Assembly (NCBI GenBank): GCA_934427095.1
Contig: CAKRYM010000080.1
Location: 1-6,980, forward strand
Direction: 5' to 3'
DNA from: an uncultured Bacillota bacterium
Lineage (GTDB): Bacteria; Bacillota; Dehalobacteriia; UBA4068
Length of the DNA: 6,980 bases
The position numbers and the translations under genes were made by a program. Under the pieces are notes generated by a model. That model did no database searches. It worked only from the letters and a program-made list of their open reading frames with translations, and had not been told where the DNA came from. Below, in pieces: positions 1 to 6,121 of the stretch (position 1 is its first letter; every line of letters starts with the position of its first letter).

Positions 1-1
1 T

Positions 2-1525
2 TTACAGGCCCATGCAGACATTCATATCCACCTTTGTGGAGATGCCTGCTACAGAGCCACTACTGCTATACTGCCACATCTCAAAGTCATAGTAAAAATC
101 AGGATTAGTATAATATCCAGCAAACCACCAGGTATAATCCGTCAACGCATCCAACTGATAACTCATATAAGCCAAATCGCCGTAAAGATAAACCCCTGGA
201 ACATAATCATCTTGCTCAATCCGTTCACAAAAAGCGTCAGCGCAAGCGGTCAACGTTTCCCGACTAATGCCATTGGTTCTCGCATCAGCTTGTCCCATGT
301 ATTCCCAGTCAAAATACACCGGGTATTCCAGATCTTCCCCGCGCAGCGTATCTAAAACGAATTCCGCTTCTTCTATTGCTTCCGCAGTAGAGATTGCCTG
401 AGAGAAGAAATAAACGCCCACGTCTAATCCAGCTTCCTGGGCACCAGCCAGATTCTCCTCAAACTTCTCGTCTAAGTAGATATCTCCACGGGTGCTTCCT
501 CTATACCCTAGACGGATAATGACATACTCAATACCATCTTCAGCAACCGCGTCCCAATCGATTTCTCCATTATGTTCAGAAACGTCGATCCCAATAGAAC
601 CTTCGCCTGCCACATAGACTTTTTTATCATCCGTGCTTAGAAAATCCGTAGAGCGATAGGAATTCTTTTCCACATCAGGCAGTACGTCCACCACTTTCGT
701 ACCAAAGAACAACTCTTCACTATTCTCTACGCCATCTTCATATACGCGTATCTCTGCGCCGGCTAAATTATGAATCGTCCCATTGATCTGCGTATTTTCC
801 AAAATCACCGTTTTAGTGGGGCCTACAATGATCAAATCCCCGTTTACCGTAGTATTCAACAGCTGTGCCTGCTCTGCGGCAATCACACCGTTACCAAAAC
901 AAGTGTCCACATACAAACCAGAACTACGCCAAAGACCGCCGATCAAATTATTCAGCAAATTTACCACTTCAGCACGGGTAATATATTCTTCAGGTCGAAG
1001 CTGATCCGTGCTATCGGTGATATAACCACCGGCTTGTAACGTCAAAATAGCCGGCAAAGCCCAATCTGCAACTTGGGCGCTATCCGCATAAGGTAAAACA
1101 GCGTCCGCTGGGAAATTGCTATCATATCCTAAAGCCCTAGCCATCATCACCATAGCTTCCTGCCGAGTGATACCGTCATTAGGACGAGCATAACCATTAT
1201 ACCCTTCCATTACCCCAGCAGCGTTCAAACGTAAAACATATTCAGTATACCAGTCTGTGTCAGCCAAATCAGAAAAAGTATTGGCTGCGGTTTCCGTATA
1301 GCATAATGTCCGGTCCAAAATGGCTGCCATTTCCCCACGGGTAATGCCTTCGTCAGGCCGGAATTTTCCATTATACCCTTCAATGACTTTTAACCCGCTC
1401 CAACGTTCAATGGCTTCCTCTGCCCAATGACCCTCTATGTCTGAGTAAGTCGCCCCATAAGCCAAAACAGGCAGTAAAAAGACTAGACACAACGCTAACA
1501 ACAACGATTTTCTGAATACCTTCAT
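2..1525 (-). CDS. SLH-domain cell-surface protein with C-terminal GH25 muramidase domain
   Basis: Predicted secreted wall hydrolase of 507 residues. Residues 1-24 form a signal peptide (Lys-Arg basic start, Leu-rich core, AYG before likely cleavage). Three SLH repeats lie at about 27-70, 84-130 and 145-190, each ending in a TRAE-like motif (ITRGE, ITRQE, ITRAE). Such repeats usually bind secondary wall polymers. Residues 215-265 are a short beta-rich stretch with VNGDLIIVG and INGTI repeats. A GH25 domain covers about 310-505. It has DVSEHNG near its start (D314), the catalytic-type FDWE at 405-408 and a terminal WQYSSSG motif. GH25 enzymes hydrolyse the MurNAc-GlcNAc bond of peptidoglycan. 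The stop codon lies two bases inside the window, so the gene is complete. I chose the ATG at 1525. An in-frame TTG at 1531 sits closer to the ribosome site and would add two residues. The gene is divergent from the SEDS-PBP operon. Family calls are confident; the physiological role (wall remodelling or autolysis) is inferred. Confidence 0.93.
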   Translation of the reverse strand: MKVFRKSLLLALCLVFLLPVLAYGATYSDIEGHWAEEAIERWSGLKVIEGYNGKFRPDEGITRGEMAAILDRTLCYTETAANTFSDLADTDWYTEYVLRLNAAGVMEGYNGYARPNDGITRQEAMVMMARALGYDSNFPADAVLPYADSAQVADWALPAILTLQAGGYITDSTDQLRPEEYITRAEVVNLLNNLIGGLWRSSGLYVDTCFGNGVIAAEQAQLLNTTVNGDLIIVGPTKTVILENTQINGTIHNLAGAEIRVYEDGVENSEELFFGTKVVDVLPDVEKNSYRSTDFLSTDDKKVYVAGEGSIGIDVSEHNGEIDWDAVAEDGIEYVIIRLGYRGSTRGDIYLDEKFEENLAGAQEAGLDVGVYFFSQAISTAEAIEEAEFVLDTLRGEDLEYPVYFDWEYMGQADARTNGISRETLTACADAFCERIEQDDYVPGVYLYGDLAYMSYQLDALTDYTWWFAGYYTNPDFYYDFEMWQYSSSGSVAGISTKVDMNVCMGL

Positions 1526-1536
1526 AAGCAAACAAT

Positions 1537-1543
1537 CTCTCCT
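1537..1543 (-). promoter_or_regulatory. Ribosome binding site of the SLH-GH25 gene, ambiguous start
   Basis: On the minus strand AGGAGAG precedes two possible starts. From the core AGGAG (1543-1539), the TTG at 1531 is 7 bases away and the ATG at 1525 is 13 bases away. Spacing favours TTG, while codon preference favours ATG. Either start gives an intact signal peptide. Confidence 0.6.
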
Positions 1544-1562
1544 CTAAAAACAGTATGCTGAC

Positions 1563-1571
1563 ATTATACCA
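1563..1571 (-). promoter_or_regulatory. Extended -10 promoter for the SLH-GH25 gene
   Basis: The minus strand reads TGGTATAAT, a perfect extended -10 element (TGn plus the consensus hexamer TATAAT). A weak -35 candidate, TTTCCC, lies 17 bases upstream of the hexamer. Transcription would start near 1556 and give a leader of about 30 bases with the ribosome site in it. This is typical of a housekeeping sigma-A promoter that relies on the TG extension. Confidence 0.7.
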
Positions 1572-1716
1572 CAAAATCTCGGACAGGGAAAGCAAAGCCT
1601 ATACAAAAGCTGGCGAAATGAAGTGAACCTTAACTGAATTTTTCACGAATAAAGCAAAAAACAAGCATAAACGGGTTATCTGTTAAAAGTACAATCTATT
1701 CTTTTTCCCTGCTCCA

Positions 1717-1725
1717 TGATATAAT
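1717..1725 (+). promoter_or_regulatory. Extended -10 promoter for the FHA-SEDS/PBP operon
   Basis: The plus strand reads TGATATAAT, again TGn followed by a perfect TATAAT hexamer (1720-1725). No good -35 box is visible at 16-19 bases spacing. The start site would fall near 1732, leaving a leader of roughly 75 bases before the ATG at 1806. I see no obvious attenuator or riboswitch in that leader. Confidence 0.7.
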
Positions 1726-1790
1726 GACTAAAGACAATCAACAAAAAATGCTTATCGGATACTCTACATCCGTTTACCTATTCTGTATTT

Positions 1791-1798
1791 GGAGGTGA
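1791..1798 (+). promoter_or_regulatory. Strong ribosome binding site of the FHA-SEDS gene
   Basis: GGAGGTGA is close to a full anti-Shine-Dalgarno match and ends 7 bases before the ATG at 1806. It fixes the start of the downstream gene and suggests efficient translation. Confidence 0.8.
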
Positions 1799-1805
1799 GG
1801 TTCGC

Positions 1806-3728
1806 ATGGATTCTCTGCTCTCCCAAATTTTCTCTCGGATCAAAGAGTTGATTACTTATATCGTACAGTGGGTAATCAACAATCCCGCAACCATGGGCGA
1901 ATGGTACAGCGCTATCATTCGCTGGGTTATGCCTATTTTGGCGTTAGCAATTCTTACCACCATTCTTAGGACCATGCTAAAAGTAAAAAATCCTGTAGAA
2001 ATATGGGGACATCTGCAAGCAGGGGAAAACGTCAGTTTCCCTATTTTGCATTGGGAATGCACCGTGGGACGAGCTAAGCATTGCGATATTTTAATCAATA
2101 TGCCCACCGTATCCAGAACACAATGCTCCCTAACCAGACAGGACGATGGGTCCTGGCTTGTTTATAATCTTTCTCAGCATAGCCCAACCTGTGTCAACGG
2201 GCAGGAATGTACGGGCCCTACGGATATTGCTGCTGGCGACCGTCTTTCTTTTGGGTCGGTGGATTTGACCTTTGCGCCGATGACAGAAGAAGAAATGGGG
2301 GCGATGCAACAAAAGCGTAGGCAAACTGCACGGCCCGCAGCCCCGTGGCGCTCCATGTTACTACTGTCTTTGTTCCAAATCTTGACCGCCGGAGAGTTAG
2401 CCCTTTATCGCTCTGATCACGCTTTAAAAATCGCCATTTGTTTCGGCATTCTCATGGCACTAATGTGGAGCTATGTCCTGGGGAGCCGAATTCTAGGCAG
2501 GCGCGGCTTCGAAGCGGAATTATTGGCTTTCTTTTCTTGCACGCTTTGCTTAGCTGTTGTGGCCTCCTCAGCCCCCTCTGCCTTGCCCAAGCAAACCATC
2601 GCCATTATTCTTGGAGTATTTCTTTTCCTTGCTTTGGGGATATATCTACGCGATCTCACGCGGGCAACACAAACCCGCCATCTTATGGGCTTTGTTACCA
2701 TAGGTCTCTTGGCTTTGTCCCTGATTTTTGGTACAGTGACCAATGGTGCCCAGAACTGGATTACGATTGCTGGCATTTCAGTACAACCGTCTGAATTAGC
2801 AAAAATTACGTTTATTTTTGCTGGTGCGGCCACATTAGACAGGCTTTTTGACCGACATAACCTATGGATGTTTATTGCATTCTCTGTTGCCTGTATGGGT
2901 ATGCTCGCCTTAATGAGCGATTTCGGCGGGGCCGCCATCTTTTTTGTGGTCTTTTTGATTATCGCCTTCCTGCGTTCCGGAGATTTTGCCACGCTATCCC
3001 TGATTACCGCAGGAGCAGCTGCAGCTATCGGCCTTATGCTCAGATTCAAACCGTATATTGCAGAACGTTTTGCGACCTGGGGCCATGCCTGGGAATTCGC
3101 TTCTAGTGGCGGTTATCAGCAAGTTCGCGCCATGTCTGCAGCGGCAAGCGGAGGGCTGATCGGCGTTGGCGGCGGAAATGGCTGGCTCAGGCATATTGCC
3201 GCTAGCGATACCGATTTGGTTTTCGCCCTTGTCTGCGAAGAATGGGGGCTAATCATCGCTTTATTGTTGGTAGCCAGTATCATTTCCCTGGCTATTTTTA
3301 CCGTCCGGGTGACCAGGTCAGGCCGGTCCTCTTTCTATACTATAGCCGCCTGCGCAGCTGCGTCCTTGTTGGTTTTCCAAACCACATTAAACGTCCTTGG
3401 TTCTGTTGATCTGTTGCCTTTAACTGGCGTCACCTTCCCCTTTTTATCCAACGGCGGCACATCCATGCTCGCCACTTGGGGGTTGCTGGCTTTTATTAAA
3501 GCAGCGGATACCCGACAAGACGCTAGTTTTGCCGTAAGACGTCATCCACAAGTGGAACAAGATGAAGAAGAGGAAGACGATTTTCCCCCACAAATTATCC
3601 CGCCTACATCTACAAAACAGGAACCCGTACACGATCCCATCAGTGAGGCATTTGATCGCGAGCCGGATTTCAATATATTCTCCACAGATGCTGATTTCTC
3701 AGCCAAGAGAGGAGGGGGCTCCAAATGA
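1806..3728 (+). CDS. FHA domain-containing SEDS (FtsW/RodA family) peptidoglycan polymerase
   Basis: A 640-residue membrane protein. An amphipathic N-terminus and a membrane segment at about 38-57 precede a cytoplasmic FHA domain (about 83-157). The domain shows the expected VGR (87-89), a Ser-Arg pair (103-104) and Asn-Gly (131-132), which in FHA domains form the phosphothreonine-binding loops. From about 184 to 565 runs a polytopic SEDS domain with about ten membrane segments. It carries ITIAGISVQPSELAK (319-333), DFGGA (372-376) and DTDLVFA (468-474). D470 aligns with the Asp essential for glycan polymerisation in RodA, and W318 sits where the conserved Trp is expected. The C-terminal motif LPLTGVTFPFLSNGGTS (537-553) is also typical. 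The cytoplasmic tail is acidic, with an Asp/Glu cluster at 585-592. SEDS proteins polymerise lipid II and act with a class B PBP, which is encoded immediately downstream with an ATGA overlap. FtsW-like versus RodA-like function cannot be decided from sequence, so no symbol is given. Confidence 0.95.
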   Translation: MDSLLSQIFSRIKELITYIVQWVINNPATMGEWYSAIIRWVMPILALAILTTILRTMLKVKNPVEIWGHLQAGENVSFPILHWECTVGRAKHCDILINMPTVSRTQCSLTRQDDGSWLVYNLSQHSPTCVNGQECTGPTDIAAGDRLSFGSVDLTFAPMTEEEMGAMQQKRRQTARPAAPWRSMLLLSLFQILTAGELALYRSDHALKIAICFGILMALMWSYVLGSRILGRRGFEAELLAFFSCTLCLAVVASSAPSALPKQTIAIILGVFLFLALGIYLRDLTRATQTRHLMGFVTIGLLALSLIFGTVTNGAQNWITIAGISVQPSELAKITFIFAGAATLDRLFDRHNLWMFIAFSVACMGMLALMSDFGGAAIFFVVFLIIAFLRSGDFATLSLITAGAAAAIGLMLRFKPYIAERFATWGHAWEFASSGGYQQVRAMSAAASGGLIGVGGGNGWLRHIAASDTDLVFALVCEEWGLIIALLLVASIISLAIFTVRVTRSGRSSFYTIAACAAASLLVFQTTLNVLGSVDLLPLTGVTFPFLSNGGTSMLATWGLLAFIKAADTRQDASFAVRRHPQVEQDEEEEDDFPPQIIPPTSTKQEPVHDPISEAFDREPDFNIFSTDADFSAKRGGGSK

Positions 3729-5092
3729 AAAAAATTACCAGAAGGACGATTATCTGTGTGTTTCTTGCCCTGATTTTGGCCTTTGGGGCCGGAGTCTTTA
3801 CCATTCAGTTTTTGCGGGAAGGAAATACCTGGGCAGCTTATGCCGCAAACGAGCATCTCTATCATAATGGCATGCTTGCCTCAGGAACGATTAAAGACAA
3901 CAGCGGCGTTACTTTGGCAGAGGCTACGGATAACGGTTGGATCTATCATGATAACTCCACCATTCGCAGAGCAACTTTGCATGCGGTTGGTGATGCACAA
4001 GGGAAAATTGGCGTGGGCGCCATTACCGCTTTTGCGGATAAGCTAAGCGGCTATAATCTGATAACCGGAGCAAGGACACTGTTCCCCGGCGGAAGGCAAA
4101 TTTGGCTAACCATTGATGCGGAACTTTGCAGCCGCACCTATGATGCTATGAACGGCCTTAACGGCTGCGTGGGAATGTATAATTACAATACAGGCGAGAT
4201 TCTCTGCATGGTTTCCTCCCCTACTTTTGATCCCAACCATCCAGAAGCTGTTGATGAAGATGATCCCGATTTTCAAGGGGTTTATCTGAACCGCTTTCTC
4301 TCCTCGACGTTTATTCCTGGTTCTACGTTTAAGTTGGTAACCGTAAACGCGGCGTTAAACGAGATTGATGATGTAATGCAGCGCACCTTCACTTGTACGG
4401 GTAGCCAAGAAATTGGTAACGATACCATTACTTGCGCCGCCAAACATGGGGAGATGAATTTGCAAGAAGCCCTGACCGTTTCTTGTAACTGCGTATTCGG
4501 TCAATTGGCAGTAGAGCTGGGTAGCGAGACCATGGAACGATACGCTGAAGCCTGTGGATTAACCGATTCCTACAATATTGATGGCATACCTACCGCCAAA
4601 TCTACTTTCAATTTTGACACTGACGACGGCTATTTGGCCTGGTCTGGGGTTGGCCAAGGCTATGACATGGTTAATCCTTGTGCGCTCATGATTTACACAG
4701 GCGCTATTGCCAATAATGGGCAAGCTGCTGTTCCCCATCTAATTTCCAAAGTGACCACAGAGGATGGACTGAAACTAAATTTATATTACGCTAAGAAAAC
4801 AAAAGAATTAATTGATCCGGAAACCGCTACTCTTGTCAATCAAATGATGCGAGACAATGTAACCCTCAGTTATGGCAGCTACAACTTTTCCGGCCTTACC
4901 GTAGGTGCGAAAACTGGCACAGCGGAATCAGATCTTTCCGAAAAAAATAATGCTTGGTTCACTGGCTTTGTCCAGGATGAGGCGCATCCCTATGCCTTTG
5001 TCGTATATTTGGAAGGCGGCGGTAGCGGTATTAGCGCCGCCATGCGCGTGGCTAGCGCCATGTTGGAAAAAGCCATCGCTCTAGGCTATTAG
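3725..5092 (+). CDS. Class B penicillin-binding protein (peptidoglycan transpeptidase), PbpA-like
   Basis: A 455-residue D,D-transpeptidase that would cross-link peptidoglycan stem peptides outside the membrane. A single anchor spans residues 9-30. Residues 45-125 form a short N-terminal region containing the RATLHAVGD and IGVGAITAF motifs seen in compact PbpA-type proteins. The transpeptidase domain follows, with all three active-site motifs: STFK at 200-203 (nucleophile S200), SCN at 253-255 and KTGT at 396-399. A GVGQG motif lies at 308-312. The protein is shorter than typical class B PBPs because the pedestal region is reduced. Its ATG overlaps the stop of the SEDS gene (ATGA, 3725-3728), and GGAGG at 3711-3715 lies 9 bases upstream, so the two are probably translationally coupled and form a SEDS-bPBP synthase. 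It is predicted to be a beta-lactam target. It is unusually rich in cysteine for an exported domain, including C224 and C237, which may pair. Confidence 0.95.
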   Translation: MKKITRRTIICVFLALILAFGAGVFTIQFLREGNTWAAYAANEHLYHNGMLASGTIKDNSGVTLAEATDNGWIYHDNSTIRRATLHAVGDAQGKIGVGAITAFADKLSGYNLITGARTLFPGGRQIWLTIDAELCSRTYDAMNGLNGCVGMYNYNTGEILCMVSSPTFDPNHPEAVDEDDPDFQGVYLNRFLSSTFIPGSTFKLVTVNAALNEIDDVMQRTFTCTGSQEIGNDTITCAAKHGEMNLQEALTVSCNCVFGQLAVELGSETMERYAEACGLTDSYNIDGIPTAKSTFNFDTDDGYLAWSGVGQGYDMVNPCALMIYTGAIANNGQAAVPHLISKVTTEDGLKLNLYYAKKTKELIDPETATLVNQMMRDNVTLSYGSYNFSGLTVGAKTGTAESDLSEKNNAWFTGFVQDEAHPYAFVVYLEGGGSGISAAMRVASAMLEKAIALGY

Positions 5093-5126
5093 CTTAAAAA
5101 ATGCACGGAAGCGATAGGAGAAACCG

Positions 5127-5557
5127 ATGAAAAAACAAAGTTGTTTTCGCATTTTTGGCGCTTTAATCATTTTGGTGATTGTTTTTTGCGCATTTGGACA
5201 TCCCATGATCTCTTTACACAATGGGCGGTTAAAACAGGCTATTCTGGCTACCGAAGGGCAAGAATCCATCCCATTGTTCCTTTTGATTGGGACACCTTAT
5301 ATACCTTTGATCCCTACACCAGCAAAGAAGAAATACAAGAAACCATTGGTTGCAAGAGTTTTGCCATTCGGGAAACGGTTAGCGAAGGAATGGTCCAGCT
5401 GATCTTTATCAAAGACAACCGTGTGACAGCCAGTGTATGCGGATATGCGGAAAATCCAGGTTATCAGCTCAATTTCCAAAGTCCCGTCACAAAAGAAGAT
5501 GACGCTGTCTTTTCCCTTAGCCAGCAAGGAGAAGTACTTCTCCTAACCGAACAATAA
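5127..5557 (+). pseudogene. Small membrane-anchored protein of unknown function, interrupted by a frameshift
   Basis: I do not recognise a named family. The first reading frame starts at ATG 5127, with AGGAG at 5116-5120 six bases upstream. It encodes a basic start and one membrane segment (about residues 8-27), then GRLKQAILATEGQESIP. Near 5270 protein-like sequence jumps to the -1 frame and continues as PFDWDTLYTFDPYTSKEEIQ up to the TAA at 5555-5557. After the jump the first frame gives only low-complexity Pro/Lys-rich sequence ending at 5402. Restoring one base in the CCC run at 5270-5272 joins the halves as a 143-residue protein: an N-terminal anchor plus an exported domain of about 115 residues. 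The gene follows the PBP gene by 34 bases on the same strand, so it probably belongs to that operon. The break may be a true mutation or a sequencing or assembly error. I see no canonical -1 slippery heptamer there. Confidence 0.7.
5527..5544. repeat. Perfect 18-base palindrome at the 3' end of the frameshifted gene
   Basis: AGGAGAAGTACTTCTCCT is identical on both strands. It lies inside the last codons of the frameshifted gene, 11 bases before its stop. As RNA it can fold into a short hairpin, but no U-tract follows on either strand, so a simple intrinsic terminator is unlikely. It could be a protein-binding site, an mRNA-end structure or chance. Confidence 0.45.
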
Positions 5558-5625
5558 CAAAACCAAGAAAACGCCCCTATCAAAAAGGTGTGCCCCCATA
5601 AGAAAGTAATTTGATTGTCGCGGGG

Positions 5626-5649
5626 CGGCATGGCCGAATGGTCATGCCG
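5626..5649 (+). terminator. GC-rich hairpin, possible weak terminator of the plus-strand operon
   Basis: CGGCATGGCC pairs with GGTCATGCCG around a GAAT loop: ten base pairs, one of them a G-U wobble on the plus strand. The downstream tail GTTCCTGTTTC is only moderately T-rich, so terminator function is uncertain. It is the first strong stem after the frameshifted gene, 69 bases past its stop. Confidence 0.35.
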
Positions 5650-5728
5650 GTTCCTGTTTCATCCGTTCTTCCACGATACAACGCTTGCAAGAAGCACAGA
5701 TCTCATATTGGCGCGCGCAGTAACGCAA

Positions 5729-5760
5729 AACAGCCCTGACATTTTAATGTCAGGGCTGTT
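5729..5760 (-). terminator. Perfect 15-bp hairpin, likely minus-strand terminator
   Basis: AACAGCCCTGACATT and its exact reverse complement are separated by only two bases. Read on the minus strand, the stem ends in GGGCTGTTTTGCGTT and so provides a U-tract. On the plus strand it is followed by AACCTCGC, which has none. It probably ends minus-strand transcription coming from the small membrane gene at 5862-5993. Confidence 0.6.
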
Positions 5761-5861
5761 AACCTCGCAGAGCACACATACAGGGCTTATCCCTATATAG
5801 AAGTGCGCCCTTATATCTCTAAGGGATTTGGCTTTGCCTCAATTTCGCGATAAACTGAGAT

Positions 5862-5993
5862 TTATTCATCAAATTTGTCTTTTCTGAACCATTTCTTCCA
5901 AAAACGATAATTCGACCACACAAAGACTGCGGCATATACGATAGCAAACAGGACAAATAACAATTTACCTGTTATGTCCATATCACTATTCAC
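5862..5993 (-). CDS. Putative 43-residue single-pass membrane protein of unknown function
   Basis: I do not recognise this gene. The frame encodes a short polar start (NSDMDITGK), one hydrophobic segment of about 16 residues (LLFVLFAIVYAAVFVW), then a basic aromatic tail (NYRFWKKWFRKDKFDE). That is the layout of a small inner-membrane protein with a cytoplasmic C-terminus. The start is uncertain. I chose GTG 5993 because GGAG at 6008-6005 lies upstream, though 11 bases away. ATG 5981 would give 39 residues but has only a weak ribosome site. The frame remains open to an ATG at 6119, but that version would translate through a strong hairpin and lacks a ribosome site. A minus-strand terminator lies about 100 bases downstream. 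Coding status is inferred from composition only. Confidence 0.4.
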   Translation of the reverse strand: MNSDMDITGKLLFVLFAIVYAAVFVWSNYRFWKKWFRKDKFDE

Positions 5994-6016
5994 AACCTGA
6001 TATGCTCCAATCCTGG

Positions 6017-6025
6017 ATAATACCA
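6017..6025 (-). promoter_or_regulatory. Candidate extended -10 promoter for the small membrane protein
   Basis: The minus strand reads TGGTATTAT, differing by one base from the extended -10 before the SLH-GH25 gene (TGGTATAAT). A start near 6010 would place the GGAG at 6008-6005 at the very 5' end of the transcript, which is unusually close. No clear -35 box is present. Confidence 0.35.
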
Positions 6026-6083
6026 AAACTTTAGGAGCAAATCTACCTTCATAAGTGTCATTTTGGAAAATTACTTTTCTTCG

Positions 6084-6116
6084 CGCCCCTGTCAAAAGAC
6101 AGGGGCGTTCGTTTTC
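6084..6116 (+). terminator. Strong GC-rich hairpin terminator
   Basis: CGCCCCTGTC pairs perfectly with GACAGGGGCG around an AAAA loop. TTCGTTTTCC follows on the plus strand, which is a good intrinsic-terminator layout. On the minus strand the stem sits 14 bases after the stop of the SH3b lipoprotein gene but is followed by GCGAAGAAAAG, with no U-tract. Position suggests it also helps end that minus-strand operon; sequence favours the plus direction. Confidence 0.7.
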
Positions 6117-6121
6117 CATTC

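Larger units (their letters stand above)
5558..5861. other. Intergenic region without a convincing gene, rich in hairpins
   Basis: These 304 bases separate the plus-strand operon from a minus-strand group. They hold hairpins at 5626-5649, 5729-5760 and 5808-5825. The last has CCCTTA pairing with TAAGGG around a six-base loop and no U-tract. The segment also holds a cryptic minus-strand cysteine-rich frame at 5642-5728. I see no tRNA, SRP RNA, tmRNA or known riboswitch signature. Short plus-strand frames here run through the hairpins and look non-coding. Confidence 0.6.

Noticed and set aside
770..1039. Plus-strand frames opposite the SLH-GH25 gene
   Set aside because: They are antisense shadows of a gene with clear domain support and have no ribosome sites.
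1748..1798. 16-codon leader peptide frame before the FHA-SEDS gene, ending inside its ribosome site
   Set aside because: No ribosome site precedes its ATG, there is no run of a regulatory amino acid, and no terminator/antiterminator pair is visible.
2471..3049. Long open frame antisense to the SEDS gene (about 190 codons)
   Set aside because: It lies wholly opposite a well-supported gene, is rich in Lys, Arg, Pro and Ala as expected from an antisense shadow, and shows no recognisable domain.
5268..5285. Programmed -1 ribosomal frameshift at the break in the small membrane gene
   Set aside because: No X-XXY-YYZ heptamer fits the reading frame, and no nearby downstream pseudoknot or upstream stimulatory site is evident. 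Mutation or sequence error is simpler.
5141..5557. Single 138-residue plus-strand protein from ATG 5141
   Set aside because: Its first 45 or so residues are an out-of-frame reading of the membrane anchor that starts at 5127, and there is no ribosome site at suitable spacing. A frameshifted gene explains both halves better.
5626..5660. tRNA-like segment, with TGGCCGAATGGTCA resembling a Ser/Leu tRNA D-arm
   Set aside because: No acceptor stem, anticodon arm or GGTTCGAATCC-type T-arm follows. The resemblance comes from the simple hairpin at 5626-5649.
5615..5800. Plus-strand frame of about 60 codons from a TTG
   Set aside because: It reads through two hairpins, has no ribosome site and has no protein-like pattern.
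5862..6119. 85-residue version of the small minus-strand membrane protein starting at ATG 6119
   Set aside because: Its first codons run through the strong hairpin at 6084-6107, no ribosome site precedes it, and the N-terminal half does not look protein-like. A start at 5993 or 5981 is more likely.
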